From positions 1 through 11,515 of the forward strand of contig CAZOKH010000098.1 in assembly GCA_964580315.1 (NCBI GenBank): a stretch of DNA of 11,515 bases. The letters run 5' to 3'. The stretch is from CAZOKH01 sp964580315. Lineage in GTDB: Bacteria > Chloroflexota > Anaerolineae > Anaerolineales > Anaerolineaceae. Below the pieces are notes generated by a model. The model ran no database searches. It worked only from the letters and a program-made list of their open reading frames with translations, and was not told the origin of the DNA. A program made the position numbers and the translations under genes. Shown in pieces: positions 1-5,850 of this stretch. How positions within the stretch are numbered: position 1 is the first letter of the stretch; each line of letters starts with the position of its first letter.

Positions 1-102
1 GGCTGCTTCAGTGGTTGGGACAACTGCGTTAGTGGATGGGGCATTGCAGGCTGTGAGCACCAGCGCCAGAAGTATTAGTGATAGAACAAAACTGTTTTTC
101 AT
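1..102 (-). CDS. N-terminus of a lipoprotein (partial, runs off left edge)
   Basis: The first 34 residues of a protein that continues beyond the window are visible. They form a lipoprotein signal peptide: short basic start (MKNS), hydrophobic core rich in L and V, and a lipobox L-T-A-C with the lipidated cysteine at residue 19. A low-complexity stretch rich in N, A, P, S and T follows, as in the linker of many surface lipoproteins. A GAGG ribosome binding site lies about 9 bases before the ATG. The mature domain is outside the window, so the function cannot be read. Solute-binding proteins of ABC importers commonly start this way in this group, but that is only a guess. The gene lies downstream of the dehydrogenase gene on the same strand but is separated from it by a terminator. 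Confidence 0.8.
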   Translation of the reverse strand, partial: MKNSFVLSLILLALVLTACNAPSTNAVVPTTEAA

Positions 103-307
103 TTCTTTTTCCTCAATATGATTAATTTGAAACCATCATTGAATTTCTACCTTGATAATAATTCGGTTGCATGAAGAAATCATCATTGGTCTATAAAGAT
201 TCAATGAAGAGTTGAGTGGTCTTTTTTCATCCACCACAATAACACGCAATAAATAGTATATATGTTCTATATATAACCCGTAATAATAATGGAGTATGGA
301 AAACAAA
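103..307 (-). promoter_or_regulatory. AT-rich leader and likely promoter of the lipoprotein gene
   Basis: This stretch between the dehydrogenase terminator and the lipoprotein start is much richer in A and T than its flanks and has no credible ORF. On the minus strand a TATACT -10-like hexamer (255-260) lies 17 bases from a poor -35 (TTACGG, 278-283), which would give a leader of about 145 bases. Two TATATA stretches around positions 257-275 can fold on each other with a small loop. The promoter call is by eye and weak; the AT-rich character is plain. Confidence 0.35.
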
Positions 308-337
308 AAGACAAGGGGGTATGGAATCCCTTGTCTT
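300..337 (-). terminator. Rho-independent terminator of the Ldh_2 gene
   Basis: A perfect 10-bp stem (AAGACAAGGG at 308-317 with CCCTTGTCTT at 328-337) with a 10-base loop is followed, reading the minus strand, by TTTTTGTTTT. It lies about 25 bases past the stop of the dehydrogenase gene and insulates the lipoprotein gene downstream. Confidence 0.85.
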
Positions 338-362
338 GAATAGCCAATATTACCGGTGATTA

Positions 363-1481
363 TTACCCGGCAAAGCCCTCAAAGGCGTATTGGGTCAGGC
401 CCAGCTCGTTGCGAATGGCGAGCAGCTCTTTTTGCAGGGCGGGGTTAATTGGCACACCCCGGTCTTTATCTGCCTGCCAGAACAGGTATTCTTTCTCACC
501 GGCGGTGTAGATGCGTTCGCAACCAGGCGCTTTTTTGGAAGCGCGCAGTTCGCGCAGCAGGTCGCCCACGTTCTTTTTAAACTCATCCAGGTCAACAAAG
601 TGCGAAATGTTGATGGCCTGGAAGAAATGCCCCACGCGGATGGGAATCGGTTTGCCGTCTTTGAAGCCCATCAGCGCCCGGAGAAAGGAACCCGATTGCA
701 GCGCAGAAGACAGGATTTCAACCACGGTGGCATAGCCGTAACCCTTGTAGCCGGAAGTCTCTTCACCCGCGCCGCCCAGCGGCAGCAGCGAGGCGCGTCC
801 TTGCACCAGCAGTTTGAGAATGGCCTGCGAGTCGGTGGCGGTTTCGCCGTTCTCGTCAATCACCCAGCCGGCGGGCATGGGTTTGCCGGCGCGCGCATAA
901 ACTTCCACCTTGCCGCGCTGCACAATCGAGGTGGCGCAGTCGAGCACAAAGGGGAAGGCTTCATCGGTGGGCATGCCAAAGGTCAGCGGGTTGGTACCCA
1001 GCATGTTTTCAACGCCAAAGGTGGGCGCAATGGAAGGCCTGGCGTTGGTGCCGGTCATGCCGATCATGCCGGCTTCAGCGGCCATCATGGCGTAATATCC
1101 AGCAATGCCGTAGTGGCTGGAATTGCGCACCACCACCATGCCCATGCCCAGTTGAGCAGCTTTATCAATGGCCAACTGCATGGCGCGTTTGGCAATCAGG
1201 TGCCCCATGCCGTCATGGCCGTCCAGCACGGCTGTGGTGGGGCTTTCACGCACCACTTCAACCTGTGTGGTAGGTGATTGAATTCCAGCGCGAATGCGGT
1301 CATAGTAATGCGACTTCAAACGGGCAATGCCGTGCGAGGCAATGCCGCGCTTATCTGCTGTGATTAACACTTCCGCCGACACACGCGCATCTGCTTCAGG
1401 AACACCAAGAGCAGTGAAGGTGTCAATCATGAACTGTTCCAGAATGTCAAAATCAACGCGGACGGTACCTGCTTCTTCCAT
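363..1481 (-). CDS. Ldh_2 family malate/L-lactate (2-oxoacid) dehydrogenase
   Basis: A 372-residue protein of the Ldh_2 (PF02615) family of NAD(P)-dependent 2-hydroxyacid or imino-acid oxidoreductases, which are unrelated in fold to classical malate dehydrogenase. Visible family motifs in order: RGIASHGIARL (residues 45-55), SSHYGIAGYY (121-130), the glycine- and asparagine-rich GTNARPSIAPTFG (144-156), GTNPLTFGMPT (162-172), and ETSGYKGYG (241-249). H50, H123 and K246 lie in conserved positions. Length is close to the usual 330-370. The start is supported by AAAGGAG 9 bases before the ATG. The enzyme should be cytoplasmic and soluble. Substrate cannot be told from sequence: members use malate, lactate, ureidoglycolate, sulfolactate or cyclic imino acids. 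It is monocistronic, with its own terminator and no pathway partners beside it. Confidence 0.9.
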   Translation of the reverse strand: MEEAGTVRVDFDILEQFMIDTFTALGVPEADARVSAEVLITADKRGIASHGIARLKSHYYDRIRAGIQSPTTQVEVVRESPTTAVLDGHDGMGHLIAKRAMQLAIDKAAQLGMGMVVVRNSSHYGIAGYYAMMAAEAGMIGMTGTNARPSIAPTFGVENMLGTNPLTFGMPTDEAFPFVLDCATSIVQRGKVEVYARAGKPMPAGWVIDENGETATDSQAILKLLVQGRASLLPLGGAGEETSGYKGYGYATVVEILSSALQSGSFLRALMGFKDGKPIPIRVGHFFQAINISHFVDLDEFKKNVGDLLRELRASKKAPGCERIYTAGEKEYLFWQADKDRGVPINPALQKELLAIRNELGLTQYAFEGFAG

Positions 1482-1570
1482 GGATCTATTCTCCTTTGGG
1501 TGTGTTTATTTGAATTGGTGGGCTAAACAGTGATTATTATTTTGAATTGATACCTGAATATCTTACTATG

Positions 1571-1608
1571 AAAACAAAAACCCGTGAGCAGGCTGCTTTT
1601 CACGGGTT
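1571..1608 (-). terminator. Rho-independent terminator of the histidine kinase gene
   Basis: A perfect 9-bp stem (AACCCGTGA at 1579-1587 with TCACGGGTT at 1600-1608) is followed on the minus strand by TTTTTGTTTT. It lies just after the kinase stop codon at 1625-1627 and separates the kinase from the dehydrogenase gene. Confidence 0.85.
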
Positions 1609-1624
1609 CCATTCCACATCCATC

Positions 1625-3310
1625 TCACAATAACTCCTGCCCCCCAAACGGCACCCACACCAGGATGGTGGTTCCGCTGCTCGGTTCAGAAGTAATTTCC
1701 AGGTCACCGCCGGCATTGCGCGCGCGGGTTTTCATGTTGGGCAAGCCGTGTCCCAGCGCCATTTTCACCTGGGTTTGGTCAAAACCGCGCCCATCATCGC
1801 GCACCTCCAACAGGGCGCGTCCGCCGGTAGCCCACAGGGTGATTTCGACGTGCCCGGCGCGGGCGTGTTTGGCCACGTTAGCCAGCGCCTCCTGGCAAAT
1901 GTGAAACAGCGCCACCGCCTGCGATTTGGGCAAAGCAGCCAGGCCGTCTACCGGCCCCTGCAGAGACACCTCGATCAGGGTGTTGGCGCGGAACTCGCTG
2001 ACCAGGCGTTGAATACCCTGCATCAAATTTTCATCGCTGAGCTGGCGCGGGCGCAGGTCAAGAATGTAGGAACGGATGTCGCGGATGGTGCTGTTCAGGT
2101 CAGTAATGGCCTGTTCGATGCGCGGGTAAGCTTTTTGCGGATCGTCTTTGAGCAGCAGGCGGGCATGCTCCAGGATTAACCCCACCGCATAAATGGATTG
2201 AATGATGCCGTCGTGCAAATCCATACCAATACGTTCGCGTTCTTCCAGCACAGCCAGGCGGCGCTGTTGAATGTTGAGCTGCACATTTTCAATGGCCGTG
2301 CCCATCCACGAGCACATGGCTGCCAGGAATTGCATTTCCAGTTCATTGAGCGACTTAGTTTGACAACTGGCGGCGCACAGCACACCCAAAACCCGCTGCC
2401 GCCCTGTGAGTGGAAAACACGCCACCTGCCGGCAATTGCGCTCCAGAAAGGCCGGGTTGAAATCATAAACACCGTCATCGGGCAGTTGCACCTGGTGCGG
2501 TTGCCCCAGTTGAGCAGTCTTTCCCACCATGCCATCGCCCAGCACAAACTGCGATTGACTCCACAGCGCCGGTACCACCTCGCTGCGGTGATGCACCAGG
2601 TTAAAACGGTCGCTCTGCCCCTGGCGCAAATATACTTCCACCAAAGCCAGGTCAAGGGCGTTCATCATGCGGGTTAGCGCCTGTTCCAGAATTTCATCGA
2701 TATCGCTGGATGAAGTGAGCGTGGAGGCCAGCTCGTTGATCAGCGCCAGGTTTTCGTTGCGCTGGGTCAATTCGCGCTCGCGGTGCAGCAGTTGCTCATA
2801 CAGGCGGGCATTGTTAATTGCAGCAGCGGCATAAGCCGCCAGGGTTTCCAGCACCTGCTCATCGTCCGCCGTGAAATCATCCTGGCCAATTTTGCCGCCC
2901 ACAAAAATTTGACCCAGGTAGCGGTCTTCAATTTGCACCGGTACCCCCAGGAATGAAACATCGCTGCCCTGCGGGGCTTTATCGTAGTTACACTGCGGAT
3001 CAAGGGCAGCATTCTCAATGTGCACACGCCGGCGGGTGCGCAGCAGCGCAGCCGTGATGCACTCGCCGCCCGGTACGCCTTGAACCCGCACAATGCGCCC
3101 GTTATCCATTCCCATGGAGATGACCTTATCCATCTCACTAATTTCGTTTAAAACACCCACCACGGCATAGCGCGCGTTTGCCTGCCGGCAGGCTTCGGCG
3201 CCAATACGTTCAAGCAGTGATTCCAGCGAAATATCCTGAATCAGGTTGAGGCTGGCGCGGTGCATGGCGGCCAGCCGTTCTTCAAGCTGCTCACGGGTTA
3301 ACTGCATCAT
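1625..3310 (-). CDS. Two-GAF sensor histidine kinase (NarL/DegS type, HisKA_3)
   Basis: A cytoplasmic histidine kinase of 561 residues from the chosen start. A short coiled N-terminus is followed by GAF domain 1 (about 28-170), a helical linker (about 168-195), GAF domain 2 (about 196-345), the HisKA_3 dimerisation helix with ERERIGMDLHDG (357-368) and phospho-acceptor H366, then the ATPase domain with the N box EALANVAKHA (474-483), DDGRGFD (505-511) and GHGLPNMKTRA (520-530). No transmembrane segment is visible, so the signal is probably internal (redox, gas or small ligand). GAF 2 holds several cysteines (293, 298, 312, 316, 333), compatible with but not proof of a cofactor. The reading frame is open to 3394, but the added 28 residues overlap promoter-like AT-rich DNA and resemble no domain; ATGATG at 3305-3310 is preferred although its ribosome site is weak. 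No response regulator lies nearby, so it is an orphan here. Confidence 0.92.
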   Translation of the reverse strand: MMQLTREQLEERLAAMHRASLNLIQDISLESLLERIGAEACRQANARYAVVGVLNEISEMDKVISMGMDNGRIVRVQGVPGGECITAALLRTRRRVHIENAALDPQCNYDKAPQGSDVSFLGVPVQIEDRYLGQIFVGGKIGQDDFTADDEQVLETLAAYAAAAINNARLYEQLLHRERELTQRNENLALINELASTLTSSSDIDEILEQALTRMMNALDLALVEVYLRQGQSDRFNLVHHRSEVVPALWSQSQFVLGDGMVGKTAQLGQPHQVQLPDDGVYDFNPAFLERNCRQVACFPLTGRQRVLGVLCAASCQTKSLNELEMQFLAAMCSWMGTAIENVQLNIQQRRLAVLEERERIGMDLHDGIIQSIYAVGLILEHARLLLKDDPQKAYPRIEQAITDLNSTIRDIRSYILDLRPRQLSDENLMQGIQRLVSEFRANTLIEVSLQGPVDGLAALPKSQAVALFHICQEALANVAKHARAGHVEITLWATGGRALLEVRDDGRGFDQTQVKMALGHGLPNMKTRARNAGGDLEITSEPSSGTTILVWVPFGGQELL

Positions 3311-3485
3311 CCTGGTTTCTTTTCTATCCTGTTCAAGCCACAGGCTGGGACTTTGTGATAAAAAACACGGCTTTATTTGGAGTAATTTTAGCATATTTTT
3401 ACAAGCACAGAATTATCTGCCAACGTGCAAATGCGCTGCAGCAGCAGGTGAAATGCCCCTACCAGGGTGTGCAGGGGCTGATCTC
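3311..3485. promoter_or_regulatory. Divergent intergenic region between kinase and SdpI-family gene
   Basis: The spacer between the two divergent genes holds the leader of the kinase gene (AT-rich around 3360-3400, with the -10-like run TATGCTAAAAT on the minus strand). It also holds a small hairpin: GCCCCT (3455-3460) pairs with AGGGGC (3473-3478) across a 12-base loop. The hairpin could be an operator or chance. No ORF with credible coding features was seen. Confidence 0.3.
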
Positions 3486-3498
3486 TTGCCATGATTGG

Positions 3499-3507
3499 TG
3501 GTAGAAT
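3499..3507 (+). promoter_or_regulatory. Extended -10 promoter of the SdpI-family gene
   Basis: TGGTAGAAT matches the extended -10 form TGnTAnnAT, about 31 bases before the ATG. No good -35 is present at the normal spacing, which the extended -10 type does not require. Called by eye. Confidence 0.4.
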
Positions 3508-3537
3508 CAGCGTCCCTGATAGAAATGGGGTAAAAAC

Positions 3538-4191
3538 ATGAAAACAAAAACCACTCTAATCTTCATTTTTCTCTTGTTGGCCGCGTCGCTGGCAATTGGT
3601 TTTGCCCTTGCGCCGCAAATGCCCGAAACCATCGTCACACACTGGAACGCCGCGGGTGAAGGCGACGGATACGGATCACGCCAGGGGCACATTCTATTCA
3701 TGCCCCTTCTGACGGTGGGTATGTCGCTGTTGATTTTGTTCCTGCCGAAAATCGATCCCATGCGGGGCAATATCGAGCACTTCCGCAGCGATTACAACCG
3801 TTTTGTGGTGGTATTCGCGGCCTTTATGGCGTTTCTCTATGTGCTGACCAATTTGTGGAACCTGGGGTTGAAATTCAACATGACCGGCATGGTAACAGCC
3901 GCCATAGGCGTGCTTTTCATTTTTACCGGCTCCCTGGTTTCAAAAGCCAAGCGCAACTACTTCATCGGAATCCGCACCCCGTGGACCCTGTACAGCGACA
4001 GCGTGTGGGACGCCACCCACCGCCTGGGCGGCAAATTATTCATAGCCAGCGGCGCGATTGCCCTGCTGGCATTGATCCTTCCAAGATTCTCCATGTTTTT
4101 CCTGTTGGTTCCTGTGTTGGGAACATCGCTAATTGCCGTGGTGTATTCCTATATTCTTTATCGCCGGGAGACGCACGAAAAGAGCGCCTGA
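3538..4191 (+). CDS. SdpI/DUF1648 family integral membrane protein
   Basis: A 217-residue, very hydrophobic protein with about six membrane spans (near 5-25, 52-70, 88-108, 116-134, 165-182 and 186-208). Between spans 1 and 2 lies the DUF1648 signature (MPETIVTHWNAAGEGDGYGS, residues 28-47). Between spans 4 and 5 lies the SdpI signature KRNYFIGIRTPWTL followed by VWDATHRLGG (138-165). In Bacillus subtilis SdpI is the immunity protein against the SdpC toxin and also sequesters the repressor SdpR at the membrane. Here neither a toxin gene nor an ArsR-type repressor gene is beside it, so immunity is not supported; most family members have no known function. GGGG about 7 bases before the ATG serves as ribosome site. 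The stop codon directly abuts the first parS-like palindrome. Confidence 0.88.
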   Translation: MKTKTTLIFIFLLLAASLAIGFALAPQMPETIVTHWNAAGEGDGYGSRQGHILFMPLLTVGMSLLILFLPKIDPMRGNIEHFRSDYNRFVVVFAAFMAFLYVLTNLWNLGLKFNMTGMVTAAIGVLFIFTGSLVSKAKRNYFIGIRTPWTLYSDSVWDATHRLGGKLFIASGAIALLALILPRFSMFFLLVPVLGTSLIAVVYSYILYRRETHEKSA

Positions 4192-4192
4192 A

Positions 4193-4208
4193 TGTTTCAC
4201 GTGAAACA
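4193..4208. other. parS site 1 (ParB-binding centromere sequence)
   Basis: TGTTTCACGTGAAACA is a perfect 16-bp palindrome and matches the broadly conserved bacterial chromosomal parS sequence. ParB (Spo0J) binds such sites, spreads along DNA, loads SMC and directs origin segregation with ParA. It begins two bases after the stop codon of the SdpI-family gene. The identification rests on exact sequence match plus a second copy nearby. Confidence 0.88.
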
Positions 4209-4216
4209 ACTCATGT

Positions 4217-4231
4217 GTTTTTCCTGGAAAA
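4217..4231. repeat. Small palindrome between the two parS sites
   Basis: TTTTTCCTGGAAAAT contains TTTTCC and GGAAAA around a single central T. It lies in the 24-base spacer between the two parS copies. It may be chance or a binding site for a further protein. Confidence 0.3.
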
Positions 4232-4232
4232 T

Positions 4233-4248
4233 TGTTTCACGTGAAACA
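4233..4248. other. parS site 2 (ParB-binding centromere sequence)
   Basis: A second exact TGTTTCACGTGAAACA, here extended to a 20-bp palindrome (ATTGTTTCACGTGAAACAAT, 4231-4250). Its centre is exactly 40 bp from that of site 1, close to four helical turns, so two ParB dimers would sit on nearly the same face of the DNA. A half-site-like GAAACA follows at 4253-4258. Confidence 0.88.
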
Positions 4249-4257
4249 ATGCGAAAC

Positions 4258-4296
4258 AAAAAAGAACCCGGCGGCAAATGCCTCGGGTTCTTTTTT
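4258..4296. terminator. Bidirectional terminator between convergent genes
   Basis: A 13-bp stem (AAAAAAGAACCCG at 4258-4270 with CGGGTTCTTTTTT at 4284-4296), with an inner GGC/GCC pair, has an A run on one side and a T run on the other. It can therefore end transcription from the SdpI-family gene (+) and from the trans-sulfuration gene (-). It lies immediately beyond the second parS site. Confidence 0.85.
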
Positions 4297-4333
4297 GTCA
4301 ATGTTTAGTCGTGTTTGTCTGTGGTTTTATCAC

Positions 4334-5566
4334 CTATTTCAACCCCTGCTCCAGGTCTTCGAGGATATCTTCCACGTTCTCTGTTCCAACCGAGAAGCGC
4401 ACCAGCCCGTCACTGATGCCGGTTTTCAGGCGCTCATCGCGCGGCACCGAGGCGTGCGTCATGCTGGCCGGGTGACTGATCAGGCTGCCGACTGTGCCCA
4501 GGCTGACCGCCAGCGAACACACCCGCACCCGGTTCATCAACGTTTCACCAGCCTGCAAGCCGCCTTTCAACTCAAACGACATCATGCCGCCCGGGCTGAC
4601 CATCTGGCGCTGCGCCAGGGCGTAATCGGGGTGGCTTTCCAGGCCGGGATAGTTCACCCGCGCCACTTTGGGATGCCCCTCCAGGTAGCGCGCCACCTGC
4701 CGGGCGTTTTCCACGTGGCGCTGCATGCGCAGTTCGTAGGTTTTGAGCCCGAGGTTGGTAAGCCAGGCGTCAAAGGGACTGGGCGCCCCGCCGAAAGTCT
4801 TAAAGACATTGAAAAGGTTATTCTGGATGTAGTTCACATGCCGGCTGACCACCACACCGCCCACCACTACACCGTGACCCGAAAGATACTTGGTGGTGGA
4901 ATGCAGCACCACATCAGCGCCCAGGCTGAGCGGCCGCTGGCAATAGGAGCTGGCAAAGGTGTTGTCAGCCATCATCCACGCGCCGTGCCGGTGGGCAATT
5001 TCAGCCACGGCGCCCAGGTCGGTCAGTGACATGGTGGGGTTGGAAGGGCTTTCGGCGTATGCCAGGCTGGTTTTGGGATGCTTTTTGAAGGCGTCTTCCC
5101 ACCCCTGTGGGGTGTTGTCTTGCAGGCAAACCACTTCAATGCCGTAGCCGGGAGCAAATTTGTTGAAAAAATGGTAGGTGGCTGCATACAGGGCTTCCTG
5201 GGCAATGATGGTTTCACCGCTTTTAACATGCGCCAAAATGGCCTGGGTGACGGCAGACATGCCGCAATTGAATAGGCGCGCCGCCGCGATTTCTTCATCA
5301 GCCCGGTCAGGCTGCTGGCGCAGCAGGTCCAATCCTTCCAGCACGGCAATCTTGCGCGCCGTCTGCTCCAGGTTGGGATTGGTCCAGCGGGTGTAGATAT
5401 AGCCCTCTTTTTCGCCGGCAAAGATGGCAGCGCCGCTGGCTGCATCGGCAAATTCAAAAGTAGAGGTTTGATAGATGGGCGTTACATGCGCCAGTTGCGG
5501 GTTGTCGCCCTCAGCCACATGATTGACCAGGGTACTGATGCCCTGTTTCGGATGAAAGTATCCCAT
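4334..5566 (-). CDS. Cys/Met metabolism PLP-dependent enzyme (trans-sulfuration family)
   Basis: A 410-residue fold-type I PLP enzyme of the Cys_Met_Meta_PP family (PF01053), of normal length. Visible landmarks: GYIYTRWTNPN (55-65) with the Tyr58/Arg60 pair that contacts cofactor phosphate across the dimer, D201 under the pyridine ring, the PLP lysine K226 in HSTTKYLSGH, SLGTVGSLISHPASMTHASV (355-374), and R390 in the VRFSVG motif that holds the substrate carboxylate. The enzyme is cytoplasmic and should act on cystathionine, methionine, homocysteine or O-acyl-homoserine. Overall similarity by eye is to methionine gamma-lyase and cystathionine gamma-lyase, but the cysteine typical of methionine gamma-lyase (LYGCTF) is replaced (LYAATY, 127-131), so I do not assign a specific reaction. 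GGGAG 7 bases before the ATG supports the start. The gene stands alone. Confidence 0.93.
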   Translation of the reverse strand: MGYFHPKQGISTLVNHVAEGDNPQLAHVTPIYQTSTFEFADAASGAAIFAGEKEGYIYTRWTNPNLEQTARKIAVLEGLDLLRQQPDRADEEIAAARLFNCGMSAVTQAILAHVKSGETIIAQEALYAATYHFFNKFAPGYGIEVVCLQDNTPQGWEDAFKKHPKTSLAYAESPSNPTMSLTDLGAVAEIAHRHGAWMMADNTFASSYCQRPLSLGADVVLHSTTKYLSGHGVVVGGVVVSRHVNYIQNNLFNVFKTFGGAPSPFDAWLTNLGLKTYELRMQRHVENARQVARYLEGHPKVARVNYPGLESHPDYALAQRQMVSPGGMMSFELKGGLQAGETLMNRVRVCSLAVSLGTVGSLISHPASMTHASVPRDERLKTGISDGLVRFSVGTENVEDILEDLEQGLK

Positions 5567-5622
5567 TGTCCGGCTCCCGATTATTGGAAAATTTGAAAAC
5601 CACCTGTCAGGTAGTTGTAAGC

Positions 5623-5628
5623 ATTATA
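5623..5628 (-). promoter_or_regulatory. -10 box of the trans-sulfuration gene
   Basis: On the minus strand a perfect TATAAT occurs about 57 bases upstream of the ATG, preceded by GGGG. The -35 position (5646-5651, CCATCA) is poor. It overlaps a promoter-like element of the opposite strand. Confidence 0.45.
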
Positions 5629-5640
5629 CCCCGGGCAATT

Positions 5641-5649
5641 TGGTATGAT
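5641..5649 (+). promoter_or_regulatory. Possible upstream extended -10 promoter, plus strand
   Basis: TGGTATGAT fits TGnTAnnAT. If active it would give the protease gene a leader of about 195 bases that includes the phased CAGAT repeats. It overlaps the -35 position of the opposite-strand promoter. Called by eye, weak. Confidence 0.3.
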
Positions 5650-5680
5650 GGTTTTTAACAAGCTGTTTTTTAACACAACT

Positions 5681-5710
5681 ACAGATGAACACAGATCAAC
5701 TCAGATATGT
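5681..5710. repeat. Three 10-bp-phased CAGAT direct repeats, plus an inverted copy
   Basis: CAGAT occurs at 5682, 5692 and 5702, exactly 10 bp apart, within units of the form (A/T)CAGATnnAC; the third unit is degenerate after CAGAT. An inverted ATCTG lies at 5751-5755. The surrounding DNA (5650-5800) is AT-rich and has no credible ORF. The sequence resembles the CACAGATGAACACAGAT-type dispersed intergenic repeat seen in many environmental bacterial genomes, whose role is not known to me. Confidence 0.6.
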
Positions 5711-5808
5711 GTAAAAAATCAGAATTTGTGGTTTGTGTGAATCGGTATTTATCTGTGGTTGAAGTAGTGAAAATTCATCCACGCCAGATAAAAACCCTGC
5801 GTTCGTTA

Positions 5809-5817
5809 TGTTACAAT
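5809..5817 (+). promoter_or_regulatory. Extended -10 promoter of the protease-sortase operon
   Basis: TGTTACAAT fits TGnTAnnAT and lies about 34 bases before the GTG start, with an AGGA ribosome site (5840-5843) between. The -35 region is poor. Confidence 0.45.
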
Positions 5818-5850
5818 GAAATGAGTTAAGAAACCCAACAGGAAAGCCGC

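Noticed and set aside
390..1277. Long plus-strand ORF of 295 codons opposite the dehydrogenase
   Set aside because: It is antisense to a clear Ldh_2 gene, its product is histidine-rich and glycine-rich low-complexity typical of a shadow frame, and it has no ribosome site.
1748..2677. Plus-strand ORFs opposite the histidine kinase
   Set aside because: Antisense shadows of a gene with complete kinase motifs.
4541..4550. GTTTCACC near a parS half-site inside the trans-sulfuration gene (also near 5209)
   Set aside because: Only half of the palindrome matches, and such 7-8-mers are expected by chance in coding DNA.
4232..5029. Plus-strand ORF of 265 codons starting in parS site 2
   Set aside because: It lies opposite the trans-sulfuration gene, runs through the terminator stem and has shadow-like composition.
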